DNA of 8,761 nucleotides from contig CALANW010000030.1 of assembly GCA_937926145.1 (NCBI GenBank), forward strand, positions 1 to 8,761, given 5' to 3'. Origin of the DNA: an uncultured Ruminococcus sp. (GTDB taxonomy: Bacteria; Bacillota; Clostridia; Oscillospirales; Ruminococcaceae). This document shows positions 1-5,048 of this stretch, piece after piece. Below the pieces are notes generated by a model. That model ran no database searches. It was given only the letters and a program-made list of their open reading frames with translations, and was not told where the DNA came from. Each line of letters opens with the position of its first letter. The stretch's first letter is position 1. The translations under genes were made by a program, and so were the position numbers.

Positions 1-46
1 CAATAACTTTAACAATTGTTTAAAAATTATTAAGAATTTTCACCTC

Positions 47-75
47 TTGACAAATCGATATACTAATATTATAAT
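47..75 (+). promoter_or_regulatory. Sigma-70/SigA-type promoter of the queuosine precursor operon
   Basis: A perfect -35 box TTGACA (47-52) and a perfect -10 box TATAAT (70-75) are separated by exactly 17 bases, the optimum for the housekeeping sigma factor. Transcription would start near 82-83, about 18 bases before the riboswitch-like hairpin. No other promoter of similar quality is seen before queD, so this one probably drives the whole six-gene + strand unit. Because the boxes match consensus, control is more likely exerted in the leader RNA than at initiation. Confidence 0.9.
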
Positions 76-100
76 AGAATAGATATGTTACAAGACATAA

Positions 101-143
101 AGACAGTTCGTTAGTGCCATCCTGTCTATAATCAAAACCAGGA
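101..143 (+). promoter_or_regulatory. Candidate preQ1-I type riboswitch aptamer
   Basis: A six-base-pair stem (AGACAG 101-106 with CUGUCU 122-127) closes a 15-base loop that starts UUCG. It is followed by an A-rich tail (AUAAUCAAAACCAGGA, 128-143). This is the preQ1-I architecture: a hairpin with a UUC-type loop start, an A-rich tail lying along the stem, and a GG-containing tail end that pairs back to the loop. Here C109 and G110 could pair with G141 and C139. C121, directly before the 3' stem strand, occupies the place of the ligand-pairing cytosine in known aptamers. The position between a strong promoter and a terminator, ahead of genes that make preQ1, strongly supports the call. The loop is longer than the 10-12 bases of the well-studied members and the pseudoknot is short, so a divergent subtype or another preQ1 class is possible. 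Confidence 0.68.
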
Positions 144-163
144 CATCATAAACCGATTATCAT

Positions 164-198
164 AGGGTATGGTGTTCAGCCATGCCCTTTTTATTTTT
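164..198 (+). terminator. Leader intrinsic terminator (attenuator) upstream of queD
   Basis: A nine-pair stem (AGGGUAUGG 164-172 with CCAUGCCCU 180-188, one G-U pair) has a seven-base loop and runs into a U-rich tract (188-198). It lies after the promoter and before the first gene, so it must be conditionally read through. The obvious controller is the preQ1-riboswitch-like aptamer just upstream. The 5' arm (165-175) can instead pair with aptamer bases 114-123, a plausible antiterminator. Confidence 0.88.
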
Positions 199-318
199 AT
201 ACTAATATCTAATCAGAATGTATAAAAAAAATCAAGCCAAAGCTCGCATATATGGATTTTGCGCCGATTTTTTGTCTGCACATTCATTAGAGATCAGTAT
301 TATTCAGGGAGAAAAGCT
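199..318 (+). other. Distal untranslated leader of queD
   Basis: About 120 bases between the attenuator and the queD start. They contain an AT-rich stretch with a run of A at 223-231 and a T run at 268-273, but no convincing hairpin, second promoter or conserved gene. An in-frame ATG at 253 or 259 would add residues that QueD proteins do not have and lacks a ribosome binding site. The queD ribosome binding site AGGGAGA sits at 306-312, seven bases before the ATG at 319. Confidence 0.6.
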
Positions 319-744
319 ATGTATATTTTAAAAACCGAAGCTGCGTTCGACAGCGCTCATTTTTTGAGCGGCTATGACGGAAAATGCTCAAATCTTCACG
401 GTCACCGCTGGAAGATAGAAATTGAAATCGAAAGTGAAAAACTTGTTCAGGACGGTCAGTGCCGCGGAATGATCGTCGATTTCGGCGACTTAAAGAACGA
501 CCTTAAAACTCTTGCCGATTCGTTCGACCACTCTTTTATATATGAAAAAGGTTCGCTCAAAGAAACGACAATTGCCGCTCTTAAAGATGAAAACTTCCGA
601 CTTATCGAAGTTGATTTTCGCCCGACCGCGGAAAATTTCTCTAAGTATTTTTATGATGTAATGCAGAGCAAGGGTTACAAGGTGAGAACCTTAACAGTAT
701 ATGAAACCCCGAACAACTGCGCAAGCTACTGCGGAAAGGACTGA
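319..744 (+). CDS. queD: 6-carboxy-5,6,7,8-tetrahydropterin synthase QueD
   Basis: Cytosolic, zinc-dependent enzyme of the PTPS/6-pyruvoyltetrahydropterin synthase family. It converts 7,8-dihydroneopterin triphosphate to 6-carboxytetrahydropterin, the second step toward queuosine. The 141-residue product has the usual QueD length and shows all key sites: zinc histidines H14, H27 and H29 (the last two in LHGH), catalytic Cys23 in the CxxxHGH motif, the Asp70-His71 pair, and Glu129 in YETPNN, which anchors the pterin. The start at 319 is preferred because AGGGAGA lies seven bases upstream and the protein then begins directly with the family's N-terminal strand; the longer in-frame ORF from 259 has no such support. 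First gene of the operon, with queE four bases downstream. Probably under preQ1 feedback through the leader. Nothing is truncated or missing. Confidence 0.97.
   Translation: MYILKTEAAFDSAHFLSGYDGKCSNLHGHRWKIEIEIESEKLVQDGQCRGMIVDFGDLKNDLKTLADSFDHSFIYEKGSLKETTIAALKDENFRLIEVDFRPTAENFSKYFYDVMQSKGYKVRTLTVYETPNNCASYCGKD
735..740 (+). promoter_or_regulatory. Ribosome binding site that sets the queE GTG start
   Basis: AAAGGA lies inside the end of queD, eight bases before the GTG at 749. This favours the GTG over the upstream in-frame ATG at 701, which would overlap queD by 44 bases and add 16 residues unlike any QueE N-terminus. Confidence 0.8.
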
Positions 745-748
745 TAAC

Positions 749-1417
749 GTGGCTGATTTTGAAGTTGTTGAAAAATTCGTCAGCATAAACGGCGAAGGGC
801 AAAGAGCAGGACAGCTCGCTGTTTTCATTCGCTTTAAAGGCTGCAATCTTAACTGCGGATACTGCGATACTAAATGGGCAAATGACCTGTCAGCTCCGTT
901 TGAATCAATGAACGAAGATGAGATTTACGATTATATCAAATCAACAGGTGTAAAGAATGTTACACTTACAGGCGGTGAACCTTTGCTCCGTGATAATATA
1001 GGAATTTTGCTTGAACGTCTTGGAAAGGACAATTCGCTCAATGTTGAGATAGAAACCAACGGAAGCGTTCTCATCGAACCGTATGCAAGTGTTGTCAAGC
1101 GTCCAAGCTTTACACTTGATTACAAGCTCGGCGGCAGCGGAATGGAACGATTTATGAAGACCGAAAACTATCAGTTTTTGCAAAAATGCGATACTGTAAA
1201 ATTTGTTGTTTCTTCCGTGAGCGATCTTGAACGTGCTGTCGAGATAATCAAAGAATTTGAGCTTGATAAAAAATGCGGTGTTTACCTTAGTGCCGTTTTC
1301 GGCAAAATCGAACCTGCCGATATCGTTTCATTTATGATAGATAAGAATTTGAACGATGTGAATTTACAATTACAGATGCATAAATTTATATGGGATCCGA
1401 ACAAGCGGGGTGTTTAA
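749..1417 (+). CDS. queE: 7-carboxy-7-deazaguanine synthase QueE (radical SAM)
   Basis: Radical SAM enzyme that rearranges 6-carboxytetrahydropterin to 7-carboxy-7-deazaguanine, using S-adenosylmethionine, an Fe4S4 cluster and magnesium. From the GTG start it is 222 residues, normal for the family. The N-terminus has the substrate-binding INGEG motif (13-17). The cluster motif CNLNCGYC gives C32, C36 and C39 in the standard CX3CX2C pattern. TGGEP at 74-78 contacts the SAM amino group, EIETNGS follows at 100-106, and the C-terminal LQLQMHKFIW near the end is typical of QueE. The start is chosen by AAAGGA at 735-740. The gene follows queD by four bases, and its TAA is immediately followed by the folE ATG, so translation is probably coupled. 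All active-site features are intact. Confidence 0.97.
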   Translation: MADFEVVEKFVSINGEGQRAGQLAVFIRFKGCNLNCGYCDTKWANDLSAPFESMNEDEIYDYIKSTGVKNVTLTGGEPLLRDNIGILLERLGKDNSLNVEIETNGSVLIEPYASVVKRPSFTLDYKLGGSGMERFMKTENYQFLQKCDTVKFVVSSVSDLERAVEIIKEFELDKKCGVYLSAVFGKIEPADIVSFMIDKNLNDVNLQLQMHKFIWDPNKRGV

Positions 1418-2008
1418 ATGAAAAAAGAATTTGACTATGAAGCTATAAAGGAGCATATTCGCGGCATTCTCGTTGCTCTCGGTGAAGATCCCGACAGAGA
1501 GGGACTTCGTGAAACTCCCGACCGTGTTGCAAGAATGTACGGCGAGGTTTTTGAGGGTATGCGCTACACGAACGCCGAGATCGCCGAAATGTTCAACAAA
1601 TCATTTGAGGACGGCTTTTCAAGGCACAGCGACGATATCGTTCTTGTAAAGGATATTGAAGTTTTCTCATACTGCGAACACCACATGGCACTGATGTATG
1701 ATATGAAAGTATCTGTTGCTTATATTCCTAACGGAAAAGTTCTCGGCTTGTCCAAAATAGCAAGAATTGCCGATATGGCAGCGAAGCGTTTACAGCTTCA
1801 GGAACGTCTTGGCGCAGATATTGCAGAAATTATCACACTTGCAAGCGGTTCTCCCGATGTTGCGGTAATAATTGAAGCTAACCACAGCTGTATGACAGCG
1901 CGCGGTATAAAGAAACCAAGCGCAAAAACCGTTTCGACAACTTTCAGAGGACGTTTTGAAACCGAAGCCGCGCTTCAGAACAGACTTTTTATGCAGATGA
2001 AAATGTGA
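1418..2008 (+). CDS. folE: GTP cyclohydrolase I (FolE type)
   Basis: Converts GTP to 7,8-dihydroneopterin triphosphate and formate, the shared first step of folate and queuosine synthesis. The 196-residue protein carries the family N-terminal helix region with GLRETPDRVARMY (29-41). Zinc ligands are Cys86, His89 and Cys158, with catalytic histidines His88 and His156; these line up with E. coli C110, H113, C181, H112 and H179 at a constant offset of 23-24. It is therefore a canonical zinc-dependent FolE (IA) and not the zinc-independent FolE2 type. The ATG directly abuts the queE stop; a G-rich GCGGGG stretch at 1405-1410 is the likely ribosome binding site. Lying between queE and queC, it probably supplies QueD. 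Whether it also serves folate synthesis depends on whether another folE exists in the genome. Confidence 0.97.
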   Translation: MKKEFDYEAIKEHIRGILVALGEDPDREGLRETPDRVARMYGEVFEGMRYTNAEIAEMFNKSFEDGFSRHSDDIVLVKDIEVFSYCEHHMALMYDMKVSVAYIPNGKVLGLSKIARIADMAAKRLQLQERLGADIAEIITLASGSPDVAVIIEANHSCMTARGIKKPSAKTVSTTFRGRFETEAALQNRLFMQMKM

Positions 2009-2012
2009 TGAT

Positions 2013-2528
2013 ATGGTAATACTTATAAACGGCTGCTCGCACACGGGCAAAACTCTTCTCGCGCAAAAGCTTCTTGAAAAATATCAATATCCGTATCTTT
2101 CGATAGATCATCTTAAAATGGGACTTATACGAAGCGGTCAGACGGAACTTACACCGTCCGATGATAAAGAGCTGCTCCCCTATCTTTGGAATATCGTAAA
2201 AGAGATAGTCAAAACCGCAATTGAGAATGAGCAAAATCTTATAGTTGAGGGTTGTTATATTCCTTTTGACTGGAAAGATGATTTTGATGAAAATTATCTG
2301 CGACATATAAAGTTTCTCTGTCTTATAATGACGGAAAAATACATCAATGCGCATTTTGCCGATATAAAGCACCACGCAGATGATATCGAAAAGCGCCTTG
2401 ATGACAGTTGGCTCAATGCGGAAGAGCTTATTTCCGAAAACAAGAAAAATCTTGAATCATGTAAAAAATATGGCTGCAAATATATCCTTATCAACGATGA
2501 ATATAAAATCGACCTACAAAATTTATAA
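2013..2528 (+). CDS. Small P-loop kinase-like protein of unknown substrate
   Basis: A 171-residue cytosolic P-loop NTPase. The Walker A motif GCSHTGKT is at 7-14, a kinase-like acidic residue follows in SIDHLK (Asp32), and a hydrophobic strand ending in LIVEG (76-80) fits a Walker B-like position. ILINDEYKI near the C-terminus resembles the last strand of nucleoside or shikimate kinase-like folds. Arg128 and nearby charges (EKRLDD) could form a lid. Length and layout suit a small-molecule kinase of the adenylate-kinase/zeta-toxin/2-phosphoglycerate-kinase-like group better than a AAA+ machine. It starts four bases after folE with only a weak ribosome binding site, so translational coupling is likely, and queC follows 12 bases later. 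The core GTP-to-preQ1 pathway has no kinase step, so its job is unexplained. The substrate is not recognisable from sequence, and a housekeeping passenger cannot be excluded. Confidence 0.78.
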   Translation: MVILINGCSHTGKTLLAQKLLEKYQYPYLSIDHLKMGLIRSGQTELTPSDDKELLPYLWNIVKEIVKTAIENEQNLIVEGCYIPFDWKDDFDENYLRHIKFLCLIMTEKYINAHFADIKHHADDIEKRLDDSWLNAEELISENKKNLESCKKYGCKYILINDEYKIDLQNL

Positions 2529-2538
2529 AGGAGAATAA
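2526..2538 (+). promoter_or_regulatory. Fused stop codon and ribosome binding site before queC
   Basis: TAAAGGAGAATAA joins the stop codon of the kinase-like gene to a strong AAAGGAG Shine-Dalgarno sequence, placing the queC ATG at 2541 at good spacing. The same 13 bases recur at 3219-3231 before queF. Confidence 0.85.
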
Positions 2539-2540
2539 CT

Positions 2541-3221
2541 ATGAAAGCACTTGTTTTATTTAGCGGCGGCGTTGACAGCACAACTTGTCTTGCACTTGCC
2601 ATTGACAGATACGGAAAGGATAATGTTGTTGCACTCTCCGTTTCATACGGTCAGAAGCACACAAAAGAAGTTGAAGCTGCTGACAAAATTGCCAAGCACT
2701 ATGGAGTTGAGTTTATAAAGCTCGACCTTTCGGAAATGTTCAAGTTCTCGGACTGCTCGCTCCTGCAGCATTCCGACAAGGAAGTTCCGCATGAAAGCTA
2801 CGCTGAACAGCTCAAAGAAACCAACGGTTCGCCTGTTTCGACCTATGTTCCGTTCAGAAACGGTCTTTTCATCGCATCTGCGGCAAGTGTTGCTTTGTCT
2901 AAGGGCTGCGGCGTTATTCTCTATGGCGCTCACGCTGACGATGCGGCAGGAAACGCTTATCCCGACTGCTCCGAGGTGTTCAACAACGCTATGAACACAG
3001 CCGTTTGGGAGGGCAGCGGTCATCAGGTCAAGGTCGAAGCACCTTTCGTTGGAATGAACAAGGCAGGCGTTGTAAAAAAAGGACTTGAACTCGGTGTTCC
3101 TTATGAACTCACTTGGAGCTGCTATGAGGGTCACGACAAGCCATGCGGCGTATGCGGAACTTGTATCGACCGTCAGAAAGCATTTGAAGCAAACGGCGTT
3201 ACCGACCCACTTTTAAAGTAA
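2541..3221 (+). CDS. queC: 7-cyano-7-deazaguanine (preQ0) synthase QueC
   Basis: ATP-dependent enzyme of the PP-loop (ATP pyrophosphatase) superfamily that converts 7-carboxy-7-deazaguanine and ammonia to preQ0 through an adenylated amide intermediate. The 226-residue length is standard. The PP-loop SGGVDS is at 8-13. SYGQKH (35-40), PFRNG (104-108) and the GAHADDAAGNAYPDC segment (129-143) are conserved QueC regions. A C-terminal zinc site is formed by Cys194, Cys202, Cys205 and Cys208 (CGVCGTC). All these residues are present, so the enzyme should be active. It follows the kinase-like gene by 12 bases with AAAGGAG as ribosome binding site and precedes queF by 12 bases. Its product preQ0 is the QueF substrate, so the last two genes encode consecutive steps. 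Confidence 0.98.
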   Translation: MKALVLFSGGVDSTTCLALAIDRYGKDNVVALSVSYGQKHTKEVEAADKIAKHYGVEFIKLDLSEMFKFSDCSLLQHSDKEVPHESYAEQLKETNGSPVSTYVPFRNGLFIASAASVALSKGCGVILYGAHADDAAGNAYPDCSEVFNNAMNTAVWEGSGHQVKVEAPFVGMNKAGVVKKGLELGVPYELTWSCYEGHDKPCGVCGTCIDRQKAFEANGVTDPLLK

Positions 3222-3231
3222 AGGAGAATAA
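3219..3231 (+). promoter_or_regulatory. Fused stop codon and ribosome binding site before queF
   Basis: TAAAGGAGAATAA, identical to 2526-2538, combines the queC stop codon with the queF Shine-Dalgarno sequence; the ATG is at 3234. Confidence 0.85.
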
Positions 3232-3233
3232 AA

Positions 3234-3731
3234 ATGACAGGAAGAAATACCGAAGAAACACAGGGCATTACGCTCCTCGGCAATCAGAAAACCAAGTACC
3301 CTACCGACTATGACCCAAATGTGCTTGAAACATTCGTAAACAAGCATCAGGATAACGATTATTTCGTAAAATTCAACTGCCCCGAATTTACAAGCCTCTG
3401 CCCTATCACGGGACAGCCCGATTTTGCAACGATATATATTTCCTACGTTCCGTCTGTTAAAATGGTAGAAAGCAAGTCCTTGAAGCTTTATCTTTACAGC
3501 TTCCGCAACCACGGTGATTTCCACGAGGACTGTATGAACATCATTATGAAAGACCTTATCAAGCTTATGGATCCCAAATATATTGAAGTATGGGGCAAAT
3601 TCACCCCGCGCGGCGGCATTTCCATTGACCCTTACTGCAATTACGGCAAGAAAGGTACAATGTGGGAACAAGTCGCAGTTGACAGACTTGCGCACCATGA
3701 TCTTTATCCCGAAAAAGTCGATAACAGATAA
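3234..3731 (+). CDS. queF: preQ0 reductase QueF (NADPH-dependent 7-cyano-7-deazaguanine reductase)
   Basis: Reduces the nitrile of preQ0 to the aminomethyl group of preQ1 with two NADPH, the final step before tRNA insertion. It belongs to the tunnelling (T-) fold superfamily. At 165 residues it is the short, unimodular type typical of Bacillus-like bacteria, not the long E. coli type. Cys56 is the nucleophile that forms the thioimide, in TSLCPITGQPDF, with Asp63 as the proton donor; these match B. subtilis Cys55 and Asp62. ESKSLK (79-84) is the QueF NADPH motif, and His97-Glu98 contribute to substrate binding. Last gene of the operon, with a strong ribosome binding site fused to the queC stop and a strong terminator starting 15 bases after its TAA. 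Its product is the presumed ligand of the leader riboswitch, which closes a feedback loop. Confidence 0.98.
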   Translation: MTGRNTEETQGITLLGNQKTKYPTDYDPNVLETFVNKHQDNDYFVKFNCPEFTSLCPITGQPDFATIYISYVPSVKMVESKSLKLYLYSFRNHGDFHEDCMNIIMKDLIKLMDPKYIEVWGKFTPRGGISIDPYCNYGKKGTMWEQVAVDRLAHHDLYPEKVDNR

Positions 3732-3746
3732 TCATATAATAAAAAT

Positions 3747-3793
3747 AAAAAGAACGCGTGACTTTCATTTTGCGAAAGTTACGCGTTCTTTTT
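3747..3793. terminator. Shared bidirectional intrinsic terminator between convergent operons
   Basis: A stem of about 20 pairs (3747-3766 with 3774-3793) has a seven-base loop, with A-rich sequence on the left and a T tract on the right, so it can terminate transcription from both sides. The single imperfection, G3760 opposite T3780, is a G-U pair in the + strand RNA but a C-A mismatch in the - strand RNA. The stem is thus slightly better for the que operon. The TAA of the - strand serine hydrolase gene (3794-3792) overlaps its edge. Confidence 0.92.
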
Positions 3794-5027
3794 ATTCTGA
3801 AATAAGCTTGTTCAAATTATCTGCATATCTTGCGCAGTCATGGAAAAGCTGAGTTTTGATATTTGAGGAGGTGCTTCGGATATAAAGTACGATAACATAC
3901 GGCGAATCAGTATAGACTACAGCTGCCGCACCGAGCGTATAGAAATCGTCCTGTGGAAGAAAACCGTATTTTTCGCAAACGGTGTATTCTTCAAGTTCGT
4001 CCGAGAAAAGATCGTTATGCTCGCTGTTTGCAAGGAATTCTTTCATAAGCGCACCGTTTTGATGCTCTTCATTGAAGAAATAGATATCCTTGAAGTAAAC
4101 AGCGGTTTCTCTTGCGGTGAGTTTGAACCAATAGTTGTCCTCGGTCATTCGTTCGTCACGGCCAAGTCCCTCTGCAAGCTGATTAAAGCAGTCATAGCCT
4201 ATGTAGTTATAGAGCATTTTATATGCCGTATTGTCGCTCTTTTCAATGGCAGCTTTTGCAAGCTCTTCAATGGTGAACTTTGTTCCGATTGGCTGATTAT
4301 CGATAAGTTCAGAACTTGAATTGAGCATATCTTCGGTCATTTCAAAGCTTTGAGTAAGGTCTGTTTCGTTTCCGAGAACTGCTCTTACATAAGGTGCTTT
4401 TATAATGCTTGCCGCTGAGAATGAAACATCTGCGTTGTATTCGACCGATGCTCCGCTTTCGAGATTTACGAACATAAAGCCTGCATCACCGTATTTTTTT
4501 ATGAGTACATTGTAAAGATCGTCAAGAGCGGCGCTTATCTCCTCATTGTCGGTATCAATGCCCGATGTGATTATCGTTGAAGGTTCACCCTCTGACATTG
4601 TTTCAAAATCAAAATTAGGCTCATCAACAAGAAGTGTTTGTGCAAGCTTCGGCATTTCGGGTTCAGCAGGTTCAGTTTCGGTCACCGCCTCGGTCTGCTC
4701 TGCCGTTGTTTCTTCTTGACGCTTTCCTCCGCTCGCTATTACTTTAACTACAGTATCACCCGGAGTATATACTTCTTCGGGAGCGATGCTCTGCGAAAGG
4801 ATAACACCTTTTTCATAGTCAGTATCGTAGTCATATTCTACATCAAGCGTGAAAAATCTGCTGTAACAGCCATTAACATCATCAACAGTATAACCGACGA
4901 TCTTCGGCATTATCTCCTGCACATCGGCAGGCTTTCGGAAGATAACAATGCAGGCTACCACAACAAACGCTATCAGCGAAAGTATGATTATTACTATGCT
5001 GACAAGCTTTTCATTTCTATTGTTCAT
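3792..5027 (-). CDS. Membrane-anchored PASTA and class A beta-lactamase-like serine hydrolase
   Basis: The 411-residue protein has one N-terminal transmembrane anchor (about 9-30) with an internal basic start, so the rest should be outside the cell. A PASTA-like domain follows (about 40-98, PKIVGYTVDDV through DTVVKVIASGG), then a Thr/Glu-rich linker (102-125), then a beta-lactamase/transpeptidase-like domain (about 165-410). The nucleophile motif SIIK is at 207-210 and SDN at 264-266, both canonical. The third motif reads KYG (353-355) in place of K[TS]G. I see no ExxLN omega-loop glutamate, so it is unlikely to be a true beta-lactamase; a penicillin-interacting carboxypeptidase or wall-sensing role is more likely. 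AAAGGAGG lies seven bases upstream of the ATG, and the ABC permease gene ends only 21 bases earlier. It is therefore co-transcribed with the transporter. Confidence 0.86.
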   Translation of the reverse strand: MNNRNEKLVSIVIIILSLIAFVVVACIVIFRKPADVQEIMPKIVGYTVDDVNGCYSRFFTLDVEYDYDTDYEKGVILSQSIAPEEVYTPGDTVVKVIASGGKRQEETTAEQTEAVTETEPAEPEMPKLAQTLLVDEPNFDFETMSEGEPSTIITSGIDTDNEEISAALDDLYNVLIKKYGDAGFMFVNLESGASVEYNADVSFSAASIIKAPYVRAVLGNETDLTQSFEMTEDMLNSSSELIDNQPIGTKFTIEELAKAAIEKSDNTAYKMLYNYIGYDCFNQLAEGLGRDERMTEDNYWFKLTARETAVYFKDIYFFNEEHQNGALMKEFLANSEHNDLFSDELEEYTVCEKYGFLPQDDFYTLGAAAVVYTDSPYVIVLYIRSTSSNIKTQLFHDCARYADNLNKLISE

Positions 5028-5048
5028 AAGAAATCCTCCTTTGGAAGA

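Noticed and set aside
240..300. Second leader hairpin or second promoter before queD
   Set aside because: CGCA/TGCG complementarity around 244-262 is short and interrupted, and the TTGTCT (272-277) to TATTAT (298-303) pair has a 20-base spacer.
259..318. Longer queD starting at 259, adding 20 residues
   Set aside because: No ribosome binding site precedes it, the added residues do not resemble QueD, and the ATG at 319 has AGGGAGA at ideal spacing.
701..748. queE starting at ATG 701, overlapping the end of queD
   Set aside because: The GTG at 749 has AAAGGA eight bases upstream and gives a typical QueE N-terminus; the extra 16 residues are just queD sequence in another frame.
2643..3134. Long - strand open frame opposite queC (163 codons)
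   Set aside because: It lies wholly within queC, has no ribosome binding site or recognisable motif, and queC carries every catalytic residue.
3213..3698. Long - strand open frame opposite queF (161 codons)
   Set aside because: Shadow of queF; composition and lack of motifs argue against coding, and it would run through the shared terminator region.
3792..5027. Calling the serine hydrolase a class A beta-lactamase and resistance gene
   Set aside because: It has a PASTA domain, a KYG third motif and no visible ExxLN glutamate, so the drug-hydrolysis machinery is not supported.
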